The position numbers and the translations under genes were made by a program. Source: Actinomycetota bacterium (GTDB lineage Bacteria; Actinomycetota; Actinomycetes; Actinomycetales; Cellulomonadaceae). From it: a stretch of 9,449 nt of DNA. Shown piece after piece: positions 1-6,211 of this stretch. The notes beneath the pieces are model-generated. The model saw only the letters and a program-made list of their open reading frames with translations, was not told the DNA's origin and ran no database searches. Position 1 is the stretch's first letter; every line of letters begins with the position of its first letter. The stretch lies in the NCBI GenBank assembly GCA_018898235.1, contig JAHIJU010000122.1, positions 1 through 9,449 on the forward strand, in the 5' to 3' direction.

Positions 1-367
1 CTCGGGGCGGATGGCGCTCGTCGCGGCCGCGATCGCCGCCGTGCCCAACACGTTGCGGATCATGGCGGTCCAGCTCGGCGGCTGGCCCCCGCAGGCAGCG
101 GCCACGCTGGCGGCCTGTGCCGTCGGGCTGCTGGCCGCGTGGGTCGCGCCCCGTCTCAACGTGCCGCGCATCACGGTCTACGTGCCGGCGGTCACGATCA
201 TGGTGCCCGGCGTCCCGGCCTATCGGGCCGTCTACTACCTGGCGCAGGGCGATACGACGCAGGCGCTCGGCTACGGCGTGAGCGCGGTCCTCATCGTCGT
301 GGCGCTCGCGATCGGCCTGGCCATCGCCCGGATGCTCACCGACCGCGAGTGGGGCTTCGAGCACTGA
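1..367 (+). CDS. ThrE-type threonine/serine exporter family protein, C-terminal end (5' partial)
   Basis: The reading frame is open from the left edge and ends at TGA 365-367, giving the last 121 residues of a protein that begins outside the window. The visible part is strongly hydrophobic, with about four membrane segments separated by short polar turns and a short charged tail ending EWGFEH. The stretch around VPRITVYVPAVTIMVPG followed by AYRAVYYL is what I recall from the C-terminal membrane domain of ThrE-type exporters (the ThrE_2 / DUF3815 family), which export threonine and serine across the inner membrane. That assignment is from memory of the family. The ATG at 11 is internal, not the start, because the frame stays open upstream and the family is much longer. 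A tRNA gene follows after about 50 bases, so this looks like the last gene of its unit. Confidence 0.75.
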   Translation, partial: SGRMALVAAAIAAVPNTLRIMAVQLGGWPPQAAATLAACAVGLLAAWVAPRLNVPRITVYVPAVTIMVPGVPAYRAVYYLAQGDTTQALGYGVSAVLIVVALAIGLAIARMLTDREWGFEH

Positions 368-377
368 CACCCGCCGT

Positions 378-407
378 TTGGGCGTCGGGCGTCCGGCCCG
401 CTAACCT
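378..407 (+). promoter_or_regulatory. Predicted promoter of tRNA-Ser (TTGGGC-N18-TAACCT)
   Basis: The -35 element TTGGGC lies at 378-383 and the -10 element TAACCT at 402-407, separated by 18 bases. The expected start is near 413-414, a few bases before the mature tRNA 5' end at 421. The TANNNT -10 box fits actinobacterial housekeeping sigma promoters. The same -35 hexamer precedes the tRNA-Arg gene at the other end of the window, which raises confidence in both. A 5-bp hairpin (CGGGC 386-390 / GCCCG 396-400) sits in the spacer and may be incidental. Confidence 0.5.
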
Positions 408-420
408 GAGCCGTTGTCTT

Positions 421-511
421 GGAGACGTCGCATAGCCCGGTCTAGTGCGCGGCCCTGCTAAGGCCGTGAAGGGGGCAACCCTTTCCGTGGGTTCAAATCC
501 CACCGTCTCCG
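421..511 (+). tRNA. tRNA-Ser(GCT)
   Basis: This is a complete class II tRNA of 91 bases including the discriminator. The acceptor stem GGAGACG (421-427) pairs fully with CGTCTCC (504-510), and the discriminator is G511, as usual for serine tRNAs. The anticodon stem CGGCC/GGCCG (450-454 / 462-466) closes a seven-base loop with anticodon GCT at 457-459, which reads AGC and AGT codons. A long variable arm follows (about 467-486, with GGGGG and CCC runs around a CAA turn), diagnostic of serine, leucine or bacterial tyrosine tRNAs. The T arm is GTGGG/CCCAC (487-491 / 499-503) around TTCAAAT. The 3' CCA is not encoded and must be added after transcription. Confidence 0.97.
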
Positions 512-563
512 CTCCGAGGTACCCGTCAGACCTCATCTCGACGAGCAGCACGAGCTCGCCCGG

Positions 564-582
564 CGCCCCGGGAAACGGGGCG
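564..582 (+). terminator. Candidate hairpin terminator behind tRNA-Ser
   Basis: CGCCCCG (564-570) pairs perfectly with CGGGGCG (576-582) around a GGAAA loop, giving a 7-bp all-GC stem except for the loop. It lies 53 bases after the tRNA and 25 bases before the next start codon. No T-run follows, so it is not a classic intrinsic terminator. Actinobacteria often use GC-rich hairpins without U-tails, so termination or 3' processing is plausible but unproven. Confidence 0.4.
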
Positions 583-606
583 GTCGTGGGTCCCTGGTGA
601 GGCACG

Positions 607-990
607 ATGCAGCTTGTGACCGGCTCGCCCGCCCAGAACGCCGCGACGGGCGACTGTGCGCCGTCGACGCAGCCCAGACCTGCGACACGTGCGCTGCGGA
701 AGGCGCTCGGGCTGGTCGGGGAGTTCGTCGTCGAGCTCGTGCTCTCACTGCTGTCGCTGGGGCTCTTCCTTGCCGTCGCGGCGGTGGCGGTCTGGGGCTG
801 GGGGCAGCAGCCCGTCGTGACCGCGGGGGGTGCCGCGTTGGTGGTTGCGCTGCTGGCCTACGGGGTCTGGGTCGTGATGCCGGCACGTCGAGCTCAGCCG
901 CGGGGGCCCTTGGCCCGAGTCTCGGTCGGGTTGCTCAAGGCGATGGGGATGTGGCTCGTGTACCTGGTGCAATGGCTCGGGGCCGCGTGA
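607..990 (+). CDS. Small integral membrane protein, possibly DUF2568/YrdB-like
   Basis: The frame encodes 127 residues. A polar N-terminus of about 30 residues ending in a basic patch (RALRKAL) is followed by a hydrophobic helix at about 41-64 with a WGWG turn, a second at about 71-92, a basic loop (MPARRAQPRG) and a third amphipathic or hydrophobic stretch at about 103-124. The basic patches suggest that both ends flanking the hairpin face the cytoplasm. The tryptophan-rich turn and the proline-arginine motif after helix 2 recall small DUF2568 (YrdB-type) proteins, but I hold this only loosely and know of no established function. The start ATG 607 has GTGAGG upstream at a workable distance. 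The codons are rich in third-position G/C, unlike the overlapping frame that begins at 597. It converges with the SPFH gene, with stop codons 16 bases apart. Confidence 0.6.
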   Translation: MQLVTGSPAQNAATGDCAPSTQPRPATRALRKALGLVGEFVVELVLSLLSLGLFLAVAAVAVWGWGQQPVVTAGGAALVVALLAYGVWVVMPARRAQPRGPLARVSVGLLKAMGMWLVYLVQWLGAA

Positions 991-1006
991 CGTGACCGGC
1001 TGGTTC

Positions 1007-2062
1007 CTACTTCGTCGTGCTGGCGACCCCGGGGACGACGACGGACGACCCGCTGCCGGGCCAGCAGCTGAAGCCGATCGGCACGGTCTGCGCCTTCGAG
1101 ACCATCTCGCTGAGCAGGTCCATGCAGCGTGAGACCAGCACGTTGGGGTCGTTCGACACCGACTGGGCCAGCGTCTGGTTGGCGAGTGCCTGCTGCTGGG
1201 CGGTGATGACGGCCTGCTCGGCGATCCGGGTCTGGGCGACCTGCGCCAGGAGGGCGTTGACCTTCGACTGCGTGTTGTCGTCGTAGTGGATGACCGGGAT
1301 GATCACCGACAGCACGTTGATCTGCTCGCCGATCTCGCCCTGGATCCGGGCCAGCACCTTGGTCGACAGCGATTCGAGGGTGGGCGACGTCGAGTTGCCG
1401 TCCTTGTCGATGGCCAACGGGTCGTAGTCCTCGAACGCGGCGTTGAGCGCGGCGTTGAGGTCCCGCGTGACCAGCGAGTCGCGGACGTTGGCGAAGTCGC
1501 GGTAGTCGCGGAACAGCCCGTCGGCGGCGGACTCCTCGATCCGCCAGCGGATCGACGTGTCGACGCAGGCGGTGGCCTGGTGGGCGATCCGCACCGTGAT
1601 GCAGCTCTGGGTGTCCCCGGTCTTGACGTGGTTGTCGGTCTGGATCGCGGCGTCCATCTCGGTGACGACGTTCCACGGCGCGATCAGGTGGAACCCGTTG
1701 GACAGACTGGCGACGGGACGTCCGAACGAGGTCTCGATACCGACGTTCTTGGTCGACACGATGACGGCCGAGCTGAAGAACAGCGTGACGACCGCGAGCG
1801 TCCCGGACACGATCGCCACCCAGCCGGAGGTCTTCCCCGGCGTGGGCGCGGAGGCGCGTGGGCGGTCCGCTCCGGCCTTCCGGCCCGGGCGTCCGCCTGC
1901 CGCCTTGCCGGTGGGTGCCGCGGCTTCCGGCTCGGCGACCGGCGCCTCGGGAGCAGGCGCCGGCGAGGGCTGCGGCCGTGCGCGGCGGGCCGACCGACGC
2001 ACCCCGAGGGCGATCGCGGTGACGATGAACAGCAGGATGGACGTCGTGAACAACCCGGGCAT
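1007..2062 (-). CDS. SPFH (band 7/prohibitin) domain membrane protein
   Basis: The protein has 351 residues. In order there is an N-terminal membrane helix (about 3-21), a basic, proline/alanine-rich linker (about 22-80, with RRSARRAR and several GR/RK groups), a second membrane helix (81-103), an SPFH domain (about 104-260) opening VSTKNVGIETSFGRP, and a glutamine/alanine-rich helix (about 262-302, AQTRIAEQAVITAQQQA) typical of the coiled-coil segment after SPFH domains. It closes with PIGFSCWPG. SPFH proteins form large ring- or cage-like membrane scaffolds; the role of this one is unknown. By the positive-inside rule the basic linker is cytoplasmic, which would put the SPFH domain outside the membrane. 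Four cysteines (154, 166, 313, 333) lie in that part and could form disulfides. I chose ATG 2062 over the in-frame GTG 2086 because a strong ribosome site lies between them. A weak -10-like TAGGCT lies at 2137-2142 on the minus strand. Confidence 0.85.
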   Translation of the reverse strand: MPGLFTTSILLFIVTAIALGVRRSARRARPQPSPAPAPEAPVAEPEAAAPTGKAAGGRPGRKAGADRPRASAPTPGKTSGWVAIVSGTLAVVTLFFSSAVIVSTKNVGIETSFGRPVASLSNGFHLIAPWNVVTEMDAAIQTDNHVKTGDTQSCITVRIAHQATACVDTSIRWRIEESAADGLFRDYRDFANVRDSLVTRDLNAALNAAFEDYDPLAIDKDGNSTSPTLESLSTKVLARIQGEIGEQINVLSVIIPVIHYDDNTQSKVNALLAQVAQTRIAEQAVITAQQQALANQTLAQSVSNDPNVLVSRCMDLLSEMVSKAQTVPIGFSCWPGSGSSVVVPGVASTTK

Positions 2063-2071
2063 GACCTGACG

Positions 2072-2081
2072 CTCCCCCTCC
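2072..2081 (-). promoter_or_regulatory. Ribosome binding site that fixes the SPFH gene start
   Basis: On the minus strand this reads GGAGGGGGAG and ends nine bases before ATG 2062. It is the best Shine-Dalgarno match upstream of the gene. It lies inside the longer reading frame that would begin at GTG 2086, so the shorter start is preferred. Confidence 0.6.
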
Positions 2082-2170
2082 GGCACGGTGCCGGGGACCG
2101 GTCGACCTGCGGTCCGTGTGCCGCGGGTTCGACGAGAGCCTAGGACGGTCGCGGAGCTCCGAACGGCGAC

Positions 2171-3343
2171 TCAGCGGCGGTGAACGTCCGGACGGCTCTC
2201 GCCCCGGTGGGCGCGGGTGAGCTTCTTCCAGCGGTCGCGCTCCTCGGCGGCCAGGCGGGCGTCGGTGCGGCGGGCCTGGTAGGCGGCCTCCCGGGCCAGA
2301 CGACGCCAGGAGTCGAGGCGGCGGGCCGGGAGCGTGCCGTCGGCGACGGCGTCCAGCACCGCGCAGCCGGGCTCGGAGGTGTGGCTGCAGTCGCCGAACC
2401 GGCAGTCGGCGGCCAGCTCGGCGACATCGGCGAACGTCGCGTCGAGCGCGTCCTCGTCGGCCACGATCCCGACGCCGCGGATTCCGGGGGTGTCGATCAG
2501 CCAGGCGCCGCCCGGCAGCCCGACGAGCTCGCGGTGGGTCGTGGTGTGCCGACCGCGTCCGTCGGCGCGGCGTTCGCCGGTCGCCATCACCTCGGCTCCC
2601 GCCAGGGCGTTGACCAGCGTCGACTTCCCCGAGCCCGACGGGCCGACGGCGACCAGCGTCACCCCGGGCGCGAGCAGCGCGCGCACCGGGTCGAGGCCGA
2701 CGCCCGCCGGCACGCTCACGGCGTGCACCGCCACACCGAGCGCGACGTCGGCTACCGCGAGCCGCAACCGTTCGGCATCGGGCACCAGATCGGCCTTGGT
2801 GAGCACGACGACGGGCTGCGCCCCGGAACGCCAGGCGAGGGTGAGCAGCCGCTCCACGCGCCCGAGGTCCGGTTCGGGGTCCAGGTGCTCGACCACCAGC
2901 ACGATGTCGACGTTCGCGGCGAGCGCCTGGGTGCGCGAGGTGCGGCCGGCCGAGTCGCGGACCAGGGCCGATCGACGGTGCAGGACCCGGGTGAGGTGCG
3001 AGCCGTCGCCGTCCTCGGCCACGAGCACGTCGTCGCCGACGGTGGGTGCCAGCTCCGGTCCGTCGTCGGACGGGACCAGACCGCCGCGGGGGAGGACCGC
3101 ACGGCGCGGCTCCTCATGGGCCCCGAGCCCCGGGACCACGAGCACCGCACCGGCATCGACCCGGGCGACCCGGGCCCGGCCAGGGCCGGCCTGCCCGGCG
3201 TCTGCCGTGGCCTGCAGGGCCGCGTCGGACGGGTGTGCACTGGGTCGGTTCACCACGGCGTCGTCGGCGAGGAGGCCGTGCGCGGCGGGGTCGTCGTCAC
3301 CGACGCGGTCCGCATCAGGGGCGCTCGCGAGAGGGTCAGGCAT
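2171..3343 (-). CDS. rsgA: RsgA, small-subunit-dependent ribosome maturation GTPase
   Basis: The protein has 390 residues and the circularly permuted GTPase order diagnostic of this family. G4 (LTKADL, 181-186) comes before the P-loop (GPSGSGKST, 234-242), then a switch I stretch with HTTTH (266-270), and G3 (DTPG, 284-287). Before the GTPase core is an OB-fold-like segment (about 58-125). After it is the zinc-binding motif Cys314, Cys319, His321, Cys327, followed by a basic C-terminal helix. RsgA is known to test and release late 30S subunits and to hydrolyse GTP on binding the decoding region. The first 55 residues or so are acidic and alanine-rich and have no clear counterpart in the core fold. 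The chosen ATG 3343 lacks an obvious Shine-Dalgarno site. A TAGCGT box 8 bases upstream could make the mRNA nearly leaderless. The open frame extends 78 codons further upstream but looks non-coding. Confidence 0.92.
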   Translation of the reverse strand: MPDPLASAPDADRVGDDDPAAHGLLADDAVVNRPSAHPSDAALQATADAGQAGPGRARVARVDAGAVLVVPGLGAHEEPRRAVLPRGGLVPSDDGPELAPTVGDDVLVAEDGDGSHLTRVLHRRSALVRDSAGRTSRTQALAANVDIVLVVEHLDPEPDLGRVERLLTLAWRSGAQPVVVLTKADLVPDAERLRLAVADVALGVAVHAVSVPAGVGLDPVRALLAPGVTLVAVGPSGSGKSTLVNALAGAEVMATGERRADGRGRHTTTHRELVGLPGGAWLIDTPGIRGVGIVADEDALDATFADVAELAADCRFGDCSHTSEPGCAVLDAVADGTLPARRLDSWRRLAREAAYQARRTDARLAAEERDRWKKLTRAHRGESRPDVHRR

Positions 3344-3420
3344 GACATGGGACGCTAGGAGTCGGCGGCGCCCCTGACGAGGGGATTTCGTGCTGCTCGG
3401 TCGCGCAAGGGTGTTGCCGT

Positions 3421-4035
3421 TCAGCCCATCGCCTGCGCGAACCACCCGCCGAGCGGTGGCGGTGGTACCGGGAGGTCTCCCGGTCGTGTCGGCTCGGGCT
3501 CCCACGGCCACAGCTCGATGATCTGGCTCGTCGCCGTAGTGAGCGCTGCGCCCGGGATGAGGTGCTGCCCCTCGCACGGGTCGAGCAGCGGGTGCGAGAC
3601 CACGACGAGCAGATCGCCGGGCGGGGGCATCGGCGCCAACCAGAACTCGTTCCGGCAGGCGTTCTCGGACCCGCTGCCACCGGCCGACGACAACCGGGGT
3701 CCGGCGGCGCCGGGCCCCGACCCGCGGCCGTTGACCATGCGGGTGCCGTCGGCCAGCTCGACACCGACCCGCAGCTGTTGCATGGCCTGCCAGAGGTCTC
3801 GTCCGTCGGGCCAGCCCGGCGCCGACGGTCGCAGCCGCAGCTCGAGCTCGATCTGCACACCGGTGGAGTAGGTCCGGACGGTCATGAGGGAGACGGCGAC
3901 GTCGTCGGTCCGCAGGAGTATCGGGCCGCCCGGGACGGTGCCCGGGGCCTCGTTCGTCGGCGGCGCCCAGGGCAGTGGATCGGCGGGCGGTTCGTCACCG
4001 TCGGGCGAGATGCTCAGGTGCGAGGCGAAGCTCAT
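3421..4035 (-). CDS. Uncharacterised actinobacterial protein with FWLAPMPPPG motif
   Basis: The protein has 204 residues and no signal peptide or membrane helix. A polar, proline-rich lead of about 38 residues precedes ILLRTDDVAVSLMTVRTYSTG (39-59), a strand-rich middle (IELELRLRP, 62-70), VGVELADGTRMVNG (90-103), a glycine/serine-rich loop (104-126), FWLAPMPPPGDLLVVV (131-146) and a tail IIELWPWEPE. From memory this layout (R-TDDVAV, then LGLEFADG, then a W-x-x-PLPPPG-L motif and an ELWP ending) matches a widespread actinobacterial family without known function. The pattern suggests a small beta-sandwich. It lies 52 bases downstream of the TetR gene on the same strand and 77 bases upstream of rsgA, so it may share transcripts with either. 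The ribosome site before ATG 4035 is weak, and ATG at residue 51 is too far inside conserved sequence to be the start. Confidence 0.75.
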   Translation of the reverse strand: MSFASHLSISPDGDEPPADPLPWAPPTNEAPGTVPGGPILLRTDDVAVSLMTVRTYSTGVQIELELRLRPSAPGWPDGRDLWQAMQQLRVGVELADGTRMVNGRGSGPGAAGPRLSSAGGSGSENACRNEFWLAPMPPPGDLLVVVSHPLLDPCEGQHLIPGAALTTATSQIIELWPWEPEPTRPGDLPVPPPPLGGWFAQAMG

Positions 4036-4087
4036 GGTCGCGACCCTGCCACTGTCGACCGGTGCAGGCGAGGCAGGTCCGGGCCCG

Positions 4088-4699
4088 TCAGGCGTCCCAG
4101 TCGCCGAGCGCGCCTTCCAGTGCGCCGAGCGCGGCGTCGAGCACCGACCAGCGGTGGTCGGGCGGGCAGCCCTGGTCGACCCAGCGCAGGCACGCCGCGT
4201 CGAGGAAGCCGAAGAAGCCCCAGATCGCGTAGTCGTGGCGCAGATCGGCGCGGTCGGCGAGCTGGGCGCGCAGGCGGTCGACGTAGTCGGTCCGGGCGAC
4301 GCGGCGGGCCTCGACCGCTGCCGGGGGTTCGCCGCCGTCGCCGCGCAGCGGGGCCGACCAGCCGACGGGGTGGGCGGCCACGTGGTCGAGGTAGACCAGG
4401 GCGGTGGCGCGCAGCCGGTCGCGGGTGCTGACGCCGGGGGCCAGTGCGGCGAGGGCCTCGCCCTGCCGGTCGAGGAGATCGTCGACGGCGCGGGCGACGA
4501 GGGCTGCGTACAGCTCGGCCTTGCCGGGGAAGTAGCGGTAGACCAGGGCCTCGGAGGCCTGGGCGACCGAGGCGACCTCGGCGACGGTGACCTCGGCGTA
4601 GCGCCGGTCGGCGAACGTGTCGGCGGCCGCGGCCAGGATCTGCTCACGGCGCTGGTCCGGGTCGAGCCGGCGGCGGGGCTGGCGGTCGGTGCGGCTCAC
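4088..4699 (-). CDS. TetR/AcrR family transcriptional repressor
   Basis: The protein has 203 residues, a normal length for the family. A basic N-terminus (RQPRRRLDPDQRREQ) leads into the three-helix DNA-binding domain at about 17-63: helix 1 REQILAAAADTFA, then VTVAEVASVAQASEALVYRYFPGKAELYAAL with the typical turn and Y-x-Y-F-x-x-K ending. The rest (70-203) is the helical ligand and dimer domain, which is not conserved enough to name a ligand. The start is GTG 4699. A TACGAT -10 box on the minus strand ends 7 bases before it and there is no Shine-Dalgarno site, so the mRNA is probably leaderless. The gene is divergent from the GH13 gene and two matching palindromes lie between them. I infer that it represses both itself and the glycosidase in response to an unknown, perhaps sugar-related, ligand. 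Confidence 0.93.
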   Translation of the reverse strand: MSRTDRQPRRRLDPDQRREQILAAAADTFADRRYAEVTVAEVASVAQASEALVYRYFPGKAELYAALVARAVDDLLDRQGEALAALAPGVSTRDRLRATALVYLDHVAAHPVGWSAPLRGDGGEPPAAVEARRVARTDYVDRLRAQLADRADLRHDYAIWGFFGFLDAACLRWVDQGCPPDHRWSVLDAALGALEGALGDWDA

Positions 4700-4700
4700 C

Positions 4701-4730
4701 TTGTCGATCGTAGCCCTAGTGACCTAGGCT
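4701..4730 (+). promoter_or_regulatory. Predicted promoter of the GH13 gene
   Basis: TTGTCG (4701-4706, four of six -35 bases) and TAGGCT (4725-4730, TANNNT type) are 18 bases apart, predicting a start near 4737. The -10 box lies inside operator 1 and operator 2 begins just after the start site. The gene's ribosome site, GAGGAG at 4772-4777, sits four bases before ATG 4782. Confidence 0.4.
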
Positions 4731-4735
4731 CACTA
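4707..4735 (-). promoter_or_regulatory. Predicted tetR promoter, leaderless
   Basis: On the minus strand the -10 box TACGAT covers 4707-4712 and a weak -35 box TAGTGA (three of six consensus bases) covers 4730-4735, with a 17-base spacer. Transcription would begin at or next to the GTG start 4699. The -35 box is the right arm of operator 1, so a bound repressor would block polymerase. Confidence 0.5.
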
Positions 4736-4736
4736 A
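4716..4736. promoter_or_regulatory. Operator 1, palindromic site for the divergent TetR regulator
   Basis: CTAGTGA (4716-4722) and TCACTAA (4730-4736) flank a seven-base spacer. The inner six bases of each arm are perfect reverse complements, and two further outer pairs match (CC 4714-4715 with GG 4737-4738). The size and symmetry suit a TetR dimer. It covers the predicted -35 box of tetR and -10 box of the GH13 gene. Confidence 0.7.
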
Positions 4737-4738
4737 GG

Positions 4739-4759
4739 CTAGTAAGGAAGACTCACTAA
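4739..4759. promoter_or_regulatory. Operator 2, second copy of the same palindrome
   Basis: CTAGTAA (4739-4745) and TCACTAA (4753-4759) have the same seven-base spacing as operator 1. Across both arms the two sites differ at one base only, while the spacers are unrelated. The sites are offset by 23 bp, about two helical turns, so two dimers could sit on nearly the same face. It lies just downstream of the predicted GH13 transcription start. Confidence 0.7.
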
Positions 4760-4781
4760 CGACCGGCGTCTGAGGAGCGGG

Positions 4782-6043
4782 ATGAGCTGGACCGAGCACG
4801 TCGTGTGGTGGCACGTGTACCCGCTGGGCTTCGTCGGCGCGCCCGTGCACGCGGAGCAGCGCCAGACCGCCGGTGAGCCCGCCGCCGGAGCCCCCGTCGT
4901 CCACCGCCTGCCCGCCTGATCGGTTGGCTCGACCACCTCGTCGGGCTGGGGGCAAACGGGCTGCTGCTCGGGCCGGTCTTCGACTCGGCGACGCACGGCT
5001 ACGACACCCTCGACCACCTGCGCCTCGACCCCCGGCTGGGCGATGACGGCGACCTGGACGAGCTCATCGCCGCCTGCCACGCCCGCGGTATCAAGGTCGC
5101 GTTCGACGGGGTGTTCAACCACGTGGCCGACACCCACCCGTTCTACCTGCAGGCCCTCGCCGAGGGACCGGGCAGCCAGTACGCCGACTGGTTCGACATC
5201 GACTGGCAGGCCGACGGCGGCCCGCGCGCCGCGGTCTTCGAGGGGCACGGCGCCCTGGTCGCGCTCAACCATGCGAACCCGCAGGTCGTCGACTACGTCG
5301 CGCGGGTGATGAACCACTGGTCCGACCGCGGAGTGGACGCCTGGCGCCTGGACGCCGCGTACGCCGTGCCGACGCAGTTCTGGTCCGCCGTCCTGCCGCG
5401 GGTCCGGGAACGGCACCCCGATGTGTGGGTGAGCGCCGAGGTGATCCACGGCGACCAGGCGGCCTTCGTCGCGGCCTCGGGGGTCGACTCGCTCACCCAG
5501 TACCCGCTGTGGAAGGCCATCTGGAGCTCACTGCTCGACGCCAACTTCTTCGAGCTCGACTGGGCGCTGGGTCAGCACGCCGCGCTGCCGTTCACCGCGA
5601 CCACCTTCGTCGGCAACCACGACGTGACCCGGATCGCCAGCAAGGTGGGGGCCGACCGTGCGGTGCTCGCCCTCGTCGTGCTGATGACGGTGGCCGGGGT
5701 GCCGACCCTCTACGCCGGCGACGAGCTGGCCTGGACCGGCCTGAAGGAGGAGCGGGTGGGCGGCGACGACGCGATCCGGCCCGAGTTCCCCGACCGGCCC
5801 GCGCTGGGCGACGGGGAGTGGATGTACCGGGTGCACCAGGAGCTCATCGGGCTGCGGCGGCGGCATCCGTGGCTGGTGCACGCGACGTCCCGGACCCTCG
5901 AGCTGACCAACACCCGGTACGTGTACGCCCCCACCTCGCCCGACGGCGCCGACACCCTCGTGGTCGACCTCGACCTCACCGGCCAGCCCCGAGCTCAGAT
6001 CCGCACCCCCGACGGCCAGCCTCTCTTCACCTTCCCCGCCTAA
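4782..6043 (+). pseudogene. GH13 alpha-amylase-family glycosidase, frameshifted
   Basis: Two frames together encode one GH13 enzyme, about 420 residues if corrected. The first starts at ATG 4782 behind a good GAGGAG site, reads MSWTEHVVWWHVYPLGFVGA and stops at TGA 4917. The second continues from about 4913 as RLIGWLDHLVGLGANGLLLGPVF and ends at TAA 6041. One missing C in the CCC run near 4911-4914 would join them. Downstream the enzyme looks intact: region I DGVFNH (5105-5122), nucleophile Asp in WRLDAA (codon 5351), acid/base Glu in VSAEVIHG (codon 5438) and region IV Asp in FVGNHD (codon 5621). GH13 enzymes hydrolyse or transfer alpha-glucosidic bonds. There is no signal peptide, so a cytoplasmic role in maltodextrin, trehalose or glycogen-related metabolism is likely. 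The C-terminal beta domain is short. The divergent TetR gene is the probable regulator. Either a fresh mutation or a sequencing error explains the break; the conserved catalytic residues favour a very recent or artefactual event. Confidence 0.85.
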
Positions 6044-6071
6044 CCCCAGCCCTCCCCGATCTGGGCCTGGG

Positions 6072-6132
6072 CGGAAGTGGTCGGTTGGGGCTCCGACACG
6101 CCGGGGCCGCGCTCCCCAACTGACCAGTTGCG
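6072..6132. repeat. Long imperfect inverted repeat overlapping a short perfect one
   Basis: TGGTCGGTTGGGG (6078-6090) pairs with CCCCAACTGACCA (6114-6126) at 12 of 13 positions. The exception is a G-T that would still pair in RNA. Weaker pairing extends to 6072 and 6132. The loop is 23 bases. A second, perfect repeat CAACTG-AC-CAGTTG (6117-6130) uses the same right arm, so the two hairpins exclude each other. It may terminate the GH13 transcript, although no T-run follows. It could equally be a protein-binding or attenuator-like element for the operon that begins at 6212. Confidence 0.55.
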
Positions 6133-6211
6133 GCCGGAGCGGGGGGTAGGAGGCAGGGGGGAAGGGATTAGTGTCGGGAGAGGAAACGATGGGCGATCAA
6201 CGAGGTTCGCG

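Noticed and set aside
597..995. Alternative 132-residue frame overlapping the small membrane protein
   Set aside because: Its protein is arginine/glycine-rich without hydrophobic structure, and the overlapping frame from 607 has better codon bias and clear membrane helices.
3371..3384. CCCCT-GACG-AGGGG hairpin between rsgA and the upstream gene
   Set aside because: It is only a 5-bp stem with no T-run on the minus strand, so a terminator call is not justified; it overlaps the possible rsgA promoter.
4905..4919. Programmed -1 frameshift joining the two glycosidase frames
   Set aside because: The site (CGC CTG CCC GCC TGA) has no X-XXY-YYZ slippery heptamer and tRNA re-pairing would be poor. 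Mutation or read error is simpler.
4739..5449. 236-residue minus-strand frame over the glycosidase start
   Set aside because: It lies antisense to unmistakable GH13 sequence and its predicted protein has no recognisable domain.
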